DNA of 64,000 nt from Paracoccaceae bacterium (GTDB taxonomy: Bacteria > Pseudomonadota > Alphaproteobacteria > Rhodobacterales > Rhodobacteraceae), in NCBI GenBank assembly GCA_024742405.1, contig JANSYP010000005.1, forward strand, positions 62,001-126,000. Reading direction: 5' to 3'. The notes beneath the pieces were generated by a model that worked only from the letters and a program-made list of their open reading frames with translations, ran no database searches and was not told where the DNA came from. The position numbers and the translations under genes are program-made. This document shows positions 26,377-35,003 of this stretch, piece after piece. Position 1 is the first letter of the stretch. Every line of letters starts with the position of its first letter.

Positions 26377-27639
26377 ATGGACATCGCCGGGCATTCCGCC
26401 GTAGCTGCGGCCATGCCCCACGCGCCCGTCAGCCATTTTCTGGATCGCACCACGCCGCCCCACATCGGCACACTGGTCCTGCTCGCCGGATTGTCGGCGG
26501 CGGCGATGAACATCTTTCTGCCGTCCCTGCCCTCGATGACCGCCCATTTCGACACCGAGTACCGCGTGATGCAGCTGTCGGTCTCTCTCTATCTGGGGGC
26601 CAACGCGATCCTCCAGCTCTTCATCGGGCCGATTTCGGACAGGTTCGGGCGCCGGCCGCTCATTCTGGGCTCCTTCGTGCTCTTCTGCCTTTTCACGCTG
26701 GGTACGATTTTCGCACCCACGGCCGAGGTCTTTCTGGCCTTTCGAATGCTGCAGGCAGTCGTTGTCACCGGCATGGTACTGTCGCGCGCCATCGTCCGCG
26801 ACATGGTCCCCGAAGCCCAGGCCGCATCGATGATCGGCTACGTGACCATGGGCATGGCACTGGTGCCGATGCTGGTGCCGATGCTCGGTGGCGTACTCGA
26901 CCAGCTCTTTGGCTGGCAGGCCAATTTCTGGCTGCTCTTCGCGCTCGGTGTCGGCGTGACCGCACTGGCCTGGTACGATCTGGGCGAAACGGCTCCAGCC
27001 GCGGGCCCGGATGGCAACCGCAGGCTCGGCGATCTGCCCGAACTGTTCCGCAGCCCGCGCTTCTGGGGCTACTGTTTCGCGACCATGCTCGCCTCCGGAG
27101 CGTTCTTTTCCTATCTCGGGGGCGCGCCCTATGTCGGCAGCGAGGTTTTCGGGCTCAGCCCCGGTGTGCTGGGGCTCTTTCTGGGCGCGCCGGCCCTTGG
27201 CTATCTTGTCGGCAATGGGCTGTCGGGGCGCTACTCTGTTCGGTTCGGGATCAACGCCATGGTGCTCACCGGAACGCTGATGACCTCCAGCGGACTCGCC
27301 CTGGCGCTCCTGAGCTTTTACGCCGGCGCCGGGTCGATCTGGACATTCTTCGGCTTCACCATTTTTGTCGGGCTCGGCAACGGACTGGTGCTGCCCAACG
27401 CGACCGCGGGCATGCTCTCGGTCCGGCCCCACCTGGCGGGAACCGCCTCGGGCGTGGGCGGGGCGATGATGATCGGTGGCGGGGCGGCGCTCGCGGCGCT
27501 CGCCGGGGCCGTGCTCACCCCCGGGGCCGGTGCGACGCCGCTGCTATGGATCATGTGGACGACCTCGGCGCTGTCGGTCGTCGCGATCTGTGGCGTGATC
27601 TGGCGCGCGCGGCAGATCGAAAACAAGCCGCTGGACTAG
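26377..27639 (+). CDS. MFS drug-resistance exporter, Bcr/CflA type
   Basis: A 420-residue, 12-helix major facilitator. Helix 1 carries LLAGLSAAAMNIFLPSLPSM, and the loop after helix 2 has the signature GPISDRFGRRPLILGS; helix 5 carries GYVTMGMALVPMLVPMLGG, the drug-antiporter motif C region. Bcr/CflA proteins export drugs or metabolites such as dipeptides in exchange for protons. The start at ATG 26377 has TTGGAGG seven bases upstream. It diverges from pccB and may share its control region, which raises the possibility that it exports a propionate-related compound. Confidence 0.88.
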   Translation: MDIAGHSAVAAAMPHAPVSHFLDRTTPPHIGTLVLLAGLSAAAMNIFLPSLPSMTAHFDTEYRVMQLSVSLYLGANAILQLFIGPISDRFGRRPLILGSFVLFCLFTLGTIFAPTAEVFLAFRMLQAVVVTGMVLSRAIVRDMVPEAQAASMIGYVTMGMALVPMLVPMLGGVLDQLFGWQANFWLLFALGVGVTALAWYDLGETAPAAGPDGNRRLGDLPELFRSPRFWGYCFATMLASGAFFSYLGGAPYVGSEVFGLSPGVLGLFLGAPALGYLVGNGLSGRYSVRFGINAMVLTGTLMTSSGLALALLSFYAGAGSIWTFFGFTIFVGLGNGLVLPNATAGMLSVRPHLAGTASGVGGAMMIGGGAALAALAGAVLTPGAGATPLLWIMWTTSALSVVAICGVIWRARQIENKPLD

Positions 27640-27700
27640 GCACGCCGTCCCTCCCCGTCAGGCGCCCGGCGCACCCTGCCCCAAAGCGCCACATCCGGGC

Positions 27701-28918
27701 CTACTCGATCAGCCCGGCCTCCTTCGCCCCGGCCAGATAGGCTGCCTCCACAGCGGCCAGCGTTTCAGCGGCCGAGCGCTGTCCGGTGAAGAACCCAGGC
27801 AGTTCGGCGCTGAGCGCGCCATGCATCAGCCCCATCTGGCGCGTCGACGGGTAGGACGCCGGCTGGGGCGTGGCGGTCGCCGTGGCGATCGCACCCTCGG
27901 CCAGACGCGTCGGCCGGTACCCGGGGATCAGCCAGATCGCAGCGTCGTTGTTGGCCTCCACCATCCCGGTGTCGAGCGCCTGCATCGCGACCCGAAATGC
28001 AGCGTCAGCGGCTGCGTCCGGGATGTTCTTGGCGATCACGATCCCGTCCCACCAGAGCGTCGTGGCGGGCGGCCCGTCCGACGTGGCCCGCGGCGCCGGC
28101 GCACCGACGATCTGGCCCACGACCTGGCTTTCTTCCGGATCATCCATCGCGGCGGACTGGCTGGACCACAGGATCGCCATCGCGATGCGGCCCTGCTGGA
28201 GCTGCTGCTGGACCGCGGCGCTGTCGCTGGCGAGGTAGCCCGGATCGAGATAAGCGGTGACCGCGCGCATCATATCCAGCGCTTTCAGCCCGGCCTCCGA
28301 ATTGACCTGTGGCTGACTGTCCTCACCGTAAAAGGTCCCGCCGTAGCCGACGAACATGTTGACGAACTCCTGGGCGAGATCCCAGCCAGAGGCCATCGTC
28401 GCCCCCATCGGAAAATCGACCACGCCCGCCCGCCGGATCGCCTCGGCCGCGGCCAAAGCATCGGCCCAGGTCACCGGCGGTGCCAGCCCAAGATCGTCGA
28501 AGATATCCTTGCGGTACATCAGGTGCTGGGTGTTGACCATCATCGCCACGGCCATGATCTGGCCGTTCACCGTGATGAGCTGGTTGGGCACCAGACCCTG
28601 GCCGTGTTTCGCGACAAGATCGTCGAGCGGGCGAATCGTACCCTCGGTCAAAAGCGGCGTGATTGTGTCGTTGGACACTCCGCCGATCTGGTAGGGCGAC
28701 GGCGTGGCCGCAAAAGCCGCCTGCTGTTTGCTGCGCATCTCCGGGTCGAGCTCGGTCCGGACATTGCCGCAGGCCGCCATGGCATCGCTTACGGCCTTCC
28801 AGGCGTCGAACCCGGGAGTGAGCGACGCAACTGGTGTGGTATTCTCGAAATCGCAAGCCATCGCGGCGGTTCCCGCCAGGCTGAGGGTCCCGGCGATGAC
28901 GAAGGTGCGTAGGCTCAT
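27701..28918 (-). CDS. Orphan ABC sugar-binding protein
   Basis: A 405-residue periplasmic solute-binding protein of the carbohydrate (family 1) type. Signal peptide MSLRTFVIAGTLSLAGTAAMA is followed by the mature start CDFENTTPVAS; Cys21 precedes an acidic stretch but is not a proper lipobox. Body motifs include SPYQIGGVSNDTITPLL, LMYRKDIFDDLGLAPPVTWA and YGGTFYGEDSQPQVNSEAG. No permease or ATPase genes adjoin it, so it is an orphan receptor or works with a transporter elsewhere. It converges with the MFS gene. The 160 bases upstream hold nothing recognisable. Confidence 0.85.
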   Translation of the reverse strand: MSLRTFVIAGTLSLAGTAAMACDFENTTPVASLTPGFDAWKAVSDAMAACGNVRTELDPEMRSKQQAAFAATPSPYQIGGVSNDTITPLLTEGTIRPLDDLVAKHGQGLVPNQLITVNGQIMAVAMMVNTQHLMYRKDIFDDLGLAPPVTWADALAAAEAIRRAGVVDFPMGATMASGWDLAQEFVNMFVGYGGTFYGEDSQPQVNSEAGLKALDMMRAVTAYLDPGYLASDSAAVQQQLQQGRIAMAILWSSQSAAMDDPEESQVVGQIVGAPAPRATSDGPPATTLWWDGIVIAKNIPDAAADAAFRVAMQALDTGMVEANNDAAIWLIPGYRPTRLAEGAIATATATPQPASYPSTRQMGLMHGALSAELPGFFTGQRSAAETLAAVEAAYLAGAKEAGLIE

Positions 28919-29079
28919 ACTGTCTTTCCCAAACGGTGGCGCGTCGTACTTCGGCTGTACGCCGCGCCGGAGGCCACATCAAACAGAAGACAGCTATCCT
29001 CTGGCGGGGCGATCTGCACCGGCCGGGTGATCACGGTCCGGTGATGCCAGCCGGCCAGCTATGCGCCAAGTCGCGCCGC

Positions 29080-29739
29080 TCAGCCGCAGCGATACACGTC
29101 GGGCTCTCCGGAGACCTCGGTGCGAGTCCGGCACCAGACCGCGAGCGACCGGATATAGGGCTGCCGGGTCTCGCCCACCACGCTCGTGATCGCGCCCAGA
29201 TTGGCCTCGGCCTCGAGCTTCGTGGCAAAGGGAACCGTGCTTTGGAACCACTCCCCCGATTGCAGGATCACCGCGTCGAACCCCGCAGAGCGCAGCTTTG
29301 CCAGCTCGACCCTCTGGCTGGTGAGATTCTTTTCCGCGCCGGCGATCACGACCCAGTCGCCGCCGAACAGGGGCTCGAGCGGCTCGACGATCGGAACCTC
29401 GACAATCGGCTCGTCTGTCCCGGGCGGGTCGATGACTGTCCCGTCGTCGGGCGGAACGATGATCGCATCGACCGGCGGTCCATTTTCCATGCTCTCCAGC
29501 ATCGCGGTCGCGCGGGTGTCGCTTTCGGTGAGCTCGTCCTTCACCCGGCGCAACTCGGCCTCCAGCAACGGCAGCTTGATCTTGGCCGTCACCTCCTCCC
29601 GGTCGAGCGCCTGAAGCGTCAGCCCGAGCCGCTCGGCAAAGAAGCCCGGAAAAAACACGAAGCACAGGATCGCCAGTGCGCCGACGCCCAATGTCACCGC
29701 CTGGGCCAGCGCCTTGAGCGTCTCGATGAAACTCTTCAT
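29080..29739 (-). CDS. Membrane-anchored protein with SPOR-like C-terminus
   Basis: A 219-residue protein. An N-terminal helix (TLGVGALAILCFVFFPGFFA, about 16-35) is followed by a charged coiled-coil-like stretch (45-75), a Pro/Asp-rich linker (about 88-120), and a C-terminal domain beginning GGDWVVIAGAEKNLTSQRVE. The latter resembles a SPOR-like repeat fold (AELAKLRSAGFDAVILQSG), which in other proteins binds peptidoglycan. The family is not firmly recognised, and the topology (inside N-terminus, domain outside) is inferred. It lies 130 bases after the HlyD gene, on the same strand. Confidence 0.6.
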   Translation of the reverse strand: MKSFIETLKALAQAVTLGVGALAILCFVFFPGFFAERLGLTLQALDREEVTAKIKLPLLEAELRRVKDELTESDTRATAMLESMENGPPVDAIIVPPDDGTVIDPPGTDEPIVEVPIVEPLEPLFGGDWVVIAGAEKNLTSQRVELAKLRSAGFDAVILQSGEWFQSTVPFATKLEAEANLGAITSVVGETRQPYIRSLAVWCRTRTEVSGEPDVYRCG

Positions 29740-29869
29740 GCCCGGCCCCTTCGCGATCCCGCTCTGACCCCAGTAGCTACCGCTACGTCAGTTGCCTTGC
29801 CAGCCTTCATCGACGCCCGTCGCTAGGACGCGCGTGAATTCGGGCGCCGCACCCTCCCGATGGGGCGCG

Positions 29870-31099
29870 TCAGTGCCCGGTAAAGACCAGCGTGCGCACC
29901 GGCAGGAAGATCGCCTGCATCCGCAGCAGCATCGCATGGACCACGCCGACGGTGTCCACGGTATGCAGTGCGACGCGCTGAAACGCGGTCACGTCCGGAT
30001 CGTCGAGCCGTTCGTGATTGTTGGTGTAGACATTGGCGATGCAGTGGCTGCCCGGCGGGATGACGTGGGTCTGACCCTCGAAGAGCGGCTCCAGGATCAC
30101 CGTCACGGTGCCCTCGCGCTGGTCCGCCACATCCTGAAGCTGATCGGTCGGCCGGAACTGTCCCGCGGCGATCACGTCCTGCACATCCGTCACCCGCATC
30201 GGGATGATCACGAACGGATGCGACACGCAGGTGATCTCGCCCAGCATCCCCGGCTTGATGACCTGGGCCGAGATCTGGTTGAAGCCGGCCTGAAACTGCT
30301 CGCTGCGCTGGCCCAGCGGGATCAGCAGACCCGCGGGTCGCAGGATCGAGCTGACATAATCGCCCGAACGCAGCGCGAACTGCTCTATCGTGCCCTCGAC
30401 CCCGGCCGTCACCAGCGTCTTTTCCAGCTCCACATCAGCCTGGCGGAGCGCGGCCTCGGCGGCCACGCGCTGCGCGGGCAGCAGGATGGTCAGGTTGGCT
30501 CGCGCCGCCTCGCGCGTCGCGACCGCCGCATCCACGGCGCCCTGTCGCCCGGCGACCGCCGTTTCCAAGCGCTCGATATCCCGCGCGCTCACGACCGATG
30601 AATTGCGCTCGAACAGCTCCCGCTGGGTGTCGAGCTCGTCCTGCGCCTGCTTCAGCGCCCCGTCGGCCTGGCCCAGCTGCCCTTCGGCGGCGGCAAGCTC
30701 CGCCTCGGACACGACGATCGCCGCATCGACCTCGCGCACATCCGCCCGGGCCCGCTCCAGCGCCGCGCGCTGGCTGGCATCGTCGAGGCGAAAGATCGGA
30801 TCACCCACCGCCACGGTCTGTCCGTTCTCCACGTACACCTCTTCGACCCGACCCGGCGTTTCGGGCAGGATCGTCACCGTACGGAAAAAGGACGACACGG
30901 TCGTCGTCGCCGGGTGGTAGTAGAAGATCAGCGTGATCAGAGAGATGGTCAGGATCGCGCAGGCGGTTATGCCATAACGCAGCTCGAACCACATCGAATA
31001 GAGCGTGATCTCCCGCCCGATCCGCTTGTCCTGCACATAGCGGCGAATGAGGTAATCGGGCAGGATCGTCACCGACGAGCAGAACAGAAACTCAAACAT
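29870..31099 (-). CDS. HlyD-family membrane fusion protein
   Basis: A 409-residue protein with an N-terminal transmembrane helix (about 48-68), a biotinyl-lipoyl-like half-motif (LPETPGRVEEVYVENGQTV), a long Ala/Glu/Arg coiled-coil hairpin (roughly 105-235) and a beta-barrel region (VEGTIEQFALRSGDYVSSIL). It is the adaptor subunit of an efflux or secretion system and would span the periplasm. No pump or outer-membrane channel gene is adjacent. It overlaps the upstream small membrane-protein gene by 8 bases, so the two form a pair, loosely like enterobacterial yiaV-yiaW. Confidence 0.85.
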   Translation of the reverse strand: MFEFLFCSSVTILPDYLIRRYVQDKRIGREITLYSMWFELRYGITACAILTISLITLIFYYHPATTTVSSFFRTVTILPETPGRVEEVYVENGQTVAVGDPIFRLDDASQRAALERARADVREVDAAIVVSEAELAAAEGQLGQADGALKQAQDELDTQRELFERNSSVVSARDIERLETAVAGRQGAVDAAVATREAARANLTILLPAQRVAAEAALRQADVELEKTLVTAGVEGTIEQFALRSGDYVSSILRPAGLLIPLGQRSEQFQAGFNQISAQVIKPGMLGEITCVSHPFVIIPMRVTDVQDVIAAGQFRPTDQLQDVADQREGTVTVILEPLFEGQTHVIPPGSHCIANVYTNNHERLDDPDVTAFQRVALHTVDTVGVVHAMLLRMQAIFLPVRTLVFTGH

Positions 31100-31493
31100 C
31101 GTGGGCTGTCTTTTCCGCCGTCGGTTCCGGCTGCGGCTCGGGCTCCTGTGCCAGCTTGCGCAGCGAGCGCGCGATCGACGACAGCGGCGTCATGAAGTCG
31201 GGCAGGTTGATTGCGGCCAGCACCAACGCCGCCACCCAGTAGATGTTGCTGTGCGTCAGCAGCGCGATCAGGGTCAGAATGCCGATCAGCTGCAGCTGCG
31301 CATTGTTGGCCTTGTGCGCCATCCGGTCCGGCACGGAATGCAGATGCATGTAGAAATTGCCGACGAGAAACAACAGCAGGACCAGAAACACCACCATGGC
31401 GTTGAACAGGATATCCGGCTGTCCCGGGGCGGTGATGAAGAAGGGCAGATGTTCGGTGCCCAACTCGGTGCCGTGCGTGGCCGTATCAGCCAT
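31092..31493 (-). CDS. Small inner-membrane protein paired with HlyD
   Basis: A 133-residue protein with three hydrophobic helices: FNAMVVFLVLLLFLVGNFYM, LQLIGILTLIALL, and YWVAALVLAAINLPDFM. The N-terminal 25 residues are hydrophilic, and the C-terminus is a charged tail ending EPTAEKTAHDV. The start at 31493 is one of two candidates (31547 is the longer). No named family is recognised. Overlap with the HlyD gene indicates a joint function, most likely as an inner-membrane partner of the fusion protein. Confidence 0.7.
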   Translation of the reverse strand: MADTATHGTELGTEHLPFFITAPGQPDILFNAMVVFLVLLLFLVGNFYMHLHSVPDRMAHKANNAQLQLIGILTLIALLTHSNIYWVAALVLAAINLPDFMTPLSSIARSLRKLAQEPEPQPEPTAEKTAHDV

Positions 31494-31601
31494 CGGTCCC
31501 TCCCCCGCGTGCGTTTTTCGAAGAAGCCTAGCCGCCCGATCCGGCAAAAGCGAGACCTCGGAGGACCGGAACGCCCCTGGGCGCAGCGGCCAGCGGATCC
31601 G

Positions 31602-32699
31602 TCATGCGTTGAAGAGAAAATGCAGGACGTCGCCGTCCTTCACCTCATAGCCCTTGCCTTCGACCCGCATCTTGCCGGCCTCCTTGGCGCCCTGCTCGCC
31701 GTCGAGCGTGACATAGTCTCCATAGGCGATGGTCTCGGCCCGGATGAAGCCGCGCTCGAAATCGCCATGGATGACGCCGGCGGCCTGGGGTGCGAGCGTG
31801 CCGCGCCGGATCGTCCAGGCGCGCGCCTCCTTGGGGCCGACGGTGAAATAGGTCTCCAGCCGCAGCAGCTCGTAGCCCGCGCGGATTAGCCGGTCGAGCC
31901 CGGCCTCCTCCAGCCCCATCTCCTCCAGAAAGACCTCGGCCTCCTCGGCGTCGAGCTGGCTGATCTCCTCCTCGATGGCGGCCGAGATCACCACGGTGCC
32001 CGCGCCCTGCTCTGCCGCCATCTCGGCCACCGCGGCGGAGAACGCGTTGCCCTCGGCAGCCGCGCTCTCTTCGACATTGCAGACATAGAGCACCGGCTTG
32101 GTGGTCAGAAGCTGCAGCGCCTTCCAGGCCTTGGCATCCTCGTCGGCCACCTCGACCACGCGGGCGGGCTTGCCCTCTTCGAGAACGGCGAGCGCCGCTT
32201 TCAGCAGGCGTTCCTGCTGGACGGCCTCCTTGTCGCCGCCGCGCACCTTGCGCAGCAGACCCTGCAGCCGCTTTTCGATGCTCTCGATATCGGCCAGCAT
32301 CAGTTCAGTCTCGATCGTGTCGGCATCGGCCACCGGATCGACGCGCCCTTCCACATGGGTGATGTCGCCATCCTCGAAACAGCGCAGCACATGGGCGATG
32401 GCGTCGACCTCGCGGATATTGGCCAGGAACTGGTTGCCGAGCCCCTCGCCCTTGCTGGCGCCCTTCACCAGCCCCGCGATATCGACGAATGTCATGCGGG
32501 TCGGAATGATCTGTTTGGAGCTCGCGATCCGCGCCAGCTTGTCGAGCCGCTCGTCCGGCACCGCCACCTCGCCCACATTGGGCTCGATCGTGCAGAACGG
32601 AAAATTCGCCGCCTGCGCCGCGGCGGTGCGGGTCAGCGCATTGAACAGCGTCGACTTGCCGACATTCGGCAGACCGACGATCCCCATCTTGAAGCCCAT
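31602..32699 (-). CDS. ychF: Redox-regulated ATPase YchF (Obg family)
   Basis: A 365-residue P-loop protein. Walker [15 protein letters not shown] is at about residues 8-21, the switch [19 protein letters not shown] follows near 68, a YVCNVEESA stretch replaces the NKxD motif, as expected for this ATP-preferring family, and a C-terminal TGS-like domain begins near [18 protein letters not shown]. It associates with ribosomes. The start at 32699 (MGFKMGIVG) fits the family; the extended frame upstream is unlikely. It is monocistronic. Confidence 0.95.
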   Translation of the reverse strand: MGFKMGIVGLPNVGKSTLFNALTRTAAAQAANFPFCTIEPNVGEVAVPDERLDKLARIASSKQIIPTRMTFVDIAGLVKGASKGEGLGNQFLANIREVDAIAHVLRCFEDGDITHVEGRVDPVADADTIETELMLADIESIEKRLQGLLRKVRGGDKEAVQQERLLKAALAVLEEGKPARVVEVADEDAKAWKALQLLTTKPVLYVCNVEESAAAEGNAFSAAVAEMAAEQGAGTVVISAAIEEEISQLDAEEAEVFLEEMGLEEAGLDRLIRAGYELLRLETYFTVGPKEARAWTIRRGTLAPQAAGVIHGDFERGFIRAETIAYGDYVTLDGEQGAKEAGKMRVEGKGYEVKDGDVLHFLFNA

Positions 32700-32851
32700 G
32701 GTGGCACACCTCATCCTGACGGGGGGCGCGTACGCCCGGCCCAAGTCGCGCCGCTTCTAGGGTGCGTGGCTGCAGCCTGCAACCACGAGCACGACCAGGG
32801 CCGCGCCGATGCGTGCTAGACTGCCCACAGCCCAGATGGAGGACCCAGCCG

Positions 32852-33262
32852 ATGTCGATCAGCCCCTATCTTTTCTTCCCCGGCACAAGCCGCGAGGCCC
32901 TGACCGCCTATGCCGAAATCCTCGGCGGCGAGGTCGAAGCGATGATGACCTATGGCGACGCGCCACCGGGCGAAGAGATGCCCCCCGTGGACCCCGCATG
33001 GATCATGCATGGCGCGATCCGCGTCGGCACCGATCTGATCATGGCGACGGACGATGCGCCGGGCCGGAATGTGACCCCCGCCTCGACCTACGTCATGGTG
33101 ACCCTGCCCAGCCGCGATGCGGCGGCAACGGCCTTCGACCGGCTGGCCGAGGGCGGCGAGGTCCAGATGGGTTTCGAGAAGACCTTCTGGTCCGAGGGGT
33201 TCGGGTCTCTCCGCGACCGTTGGGGCCAGCTCTGGATGATCTCGGCAGAAACCACAGCCTAG
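32852..33262 (+). CDS. VOC-family protein (PhnB-like)
   Basis: A 136-residue glyoxalase-superfamily protein starting MSISPYLFFPGTSREALTAY, with ILGGEVEAMMTYGDAP, a central VGTDLIMATDDAPG and C-terminal RDRWGQLWMIS. This matches the PhnB/YjdN-type family, which has a beta-alpha-beta-beta-beta fold and no fixed reaction. The AGGAGG-like site GGAGGA is 12 bases before ATG 32852. It lies alone between ychF (divergent) and trpA; the trpA gene follows after 163 bases on the same strand. Confidence 0.85.
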   Translation: MSISPYLFFPGTSREALTAYAEILGGEVEAMMTYGDAPPGEEMPPVDPAWIMHGAIRVGTDLIMATDDAPGRNVTPASTYVMVTLPSRDAAATAFDRLAEGGEVQMGFEKTFWSEGFGSLRDRWGQLWMISAETTA

Positions 33263-33310
33263 CTCGCCGCGACAAAGACGCCGACCCGTCGGCAGGATCC
33301 ACCGCAGTTC

Positions 33311-33343
33311 TACCGACGCAATACCGACGTGATACCGACGCGT
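33311..33343. repeat. Three 11-bp direct repeats TACCGACG upstream of trpA
   Basis: TACCGACG occurs three times with exact 11-base spacing (33311, 33322, 33333), about 80-115 bases before trpA. Spacing near one DNA turn would place protein sites on one face of the helix. It could be a regulatory array or a chance duplication of a short unit. Confidence 0.6.
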
Positions 33344-33425
33344 TGCAGACAGCCGTTTCCCGGCAGGGATTGCCATTTCCTGCTTCCTCCGCCAAACCCC
33401 CGCAATCCACGGGACGGGGGGACAT

Positions 33426-34217
33426 ATGACACGGATCGACCGGAAATTCGCGGAACTGGCCGAGGCGAAACGCAAGGCATTCGTGGCCTATGTCATGGCC
33501 GGCGATCCCGACTACGACACCTCGCTGGAACTGATCCGCGGCCTTCCTGGCGCCGGCGTCGATGTGATCGAACTGGGCATGCCCTTCACCGATCCGATGG
33601 CCGACGGCCCGACCATCCAGCTCGCCGGTCAGCGCGCGCTGGAGGCCGGCCAGACCCTGCGCAAGACGCTCGACATGGCCCGCGCTTTCCGCGAGACCGA
33701 TCAGACCACCCCGATCGTGATGATGGGCTATTACAACCCGATCTATAACCGTGGCGTGGACCGGTTCCTCGAAGACGCCCGCGAGGCCGGCATCGACGGG
33801 CTGATCATCGTCGACCTGCCGCCAGAGGAAGACGCCGAGCTCTGCCTGCCGGCCCAGGCCGCGGGTCTGAATTTCATCCGTCTGGCCACGCCCACGACCG
33901 ATGACGCGCGGTTGCCGGCGGTGCTGAACAACACCTCCGGCTTTGTCTATTATGTGTCGATCACCGGGATCACCGGCGCGGCGGCCCCCCAGGCGAGCGA
34001 TGTGGCGCCCGAAGTCAGCCGCATCAAAGCCGCCACGGAGCTCCCTGTAATCGTTGGTTTTGGCATCCGAACACCGGAGTCTGCGCGCGCCATCGCGGGC
34101 ATCGCGGACGGCGCCGTCGTGGGCTCCGCCATCGTCAAGCAGATCGAAGAAGGCCGTCCCGTGCCGGAGATCCTCGATTTCGTCCGCGGCCTCGCCGATG
34201 GTGCCCACGCGGCCTAG
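33426..34217 (+). CDS. trpA: Tryptophan synthase alpha chain
   Basis: A 263-residue TIM-barrel enzyme that cleaves indole-3-glycerol phosphate to indole and glyceraldehyde 3-phosphate. Catalytic Glu in [15 protein letters not shown] (about residue 48) and the following Asp are present, with [16 protein letters not shown] and the phosphate loop [14 protein letters not shown]. The GGGGGG-rich site CGGGGGGAC precedes ATG 33426. trpB and trpF are not in the window, unlike the classic trpFBA arrangement. Confidence 0.95.
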   Translation: MTRIDRKFAELAEAKRKAFVAYVMAGDPDYDTSLELIRGLPGAGVDVIELGMPFTDPMADGPTIQLAGQRALEAGQTLRKTLDMARAFRETDQTTPIVMMGYYNPIYNRGVDRFLEDAREAGIDGLIIVDLPPEEDAELCLPAQAAGLNFIRLATPTTDDARLPAVLNNTSGFVYYVSITGITGAAAPQASDVAPEVSRIKAATELPVIVGFGIRTPESARAIAGIADGAVVGSAIVKQIEEGRPVPEILDFVRGLADGAHAA

Positions 34218-34231
34218 GCACCGCTGGTCCG

Positions 34232-34876
34232 TCATCCGCCCCAGAAAACGGCCAGAACCAATGGCAGATCCTTCCGCAGCCGGTGATCTCGCGGATCGTC
34301 ACGCAGGACCAGCCAGCGGCCATCGTCCCATCGGGTCAGCCCCTCGGCCGTCTAGCAGTGACCGCGATAGGGCAGATCGCGCACGGTACGCACCGCCGCG
34401 TGCCAGATCGCGAATCCCATCTCCGTCCAATGGCAATGCGCGCAGCCGGTAGCGCCGCTTGCCGTCCAGCTTGCAGGCATGAAGTTGCCCTTTGCGCCGC
34501 TCCCGCAGCCCCAGCTCCAGGATCATCGCATTTCCGCGCAGCACCGGCCCGCGCAGCCCAGGCCAGACGCGGGTCTCGCGGACTGCGACGCCTTCGACTT
34601 CCGCCCCATTGTCCTTGCTCGGCAGATCGAGAAACGGACCCGGAAACCAGCGGCCCTCAAGCAATTTCTAGAGCTTACCGGGCTTTTACAGTATCAGATG
34701 CCCCGCACTCTGGTCGACGTCGCGCTTCGCGGATCGTCCTCGGCCTCGACCAGCGCGAAGTCCCCCAGGGTCTGCCGGTTGCTGTCGAACGCAATCTCGG
34801 CGAGCTCGTTCAGCGCCTCGCGACGCCGAAAGCGCAAAGCAACTGGGCGCATACGGCCGTTCCTTCGCGCAATCAT
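34232..34876 (-). pseudogene. Degenerate unknown gene between trpA and the RACo-like gene
   Basis: On the minus strand, segments with coding character lie in different frames: a start-like block at 34876-34694 (RRREALNELAEIAFDSNRQT), a block at about 34660-34420 (FLDLPSKDNGAEVEGV, LRERRKGQLHACKLDGKRRY), then WHAAVRTVRDLPYRGHC before a TAG and TRWDDGRWLVLRDDP to a stop at 34232. They read as one broken gene with at least two frame changes and a stop. The original family is not recognised, and the whole 34218-35003 gap holds nothing else I can support. Confidence 0.4.
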
Positions 34877-35003
34877 GCCCGTGTTTTCTGCGATGGATCT
34901 CTGGTTTCCGCCGATGACGTGAACAGATAAGAGAGCAAGTGTTTCGCGAAGCTGCGGTTCCGGCCAAGCCGGAGGGTGGAGCGACAAAACAAGGACTTTC
35001 GCT

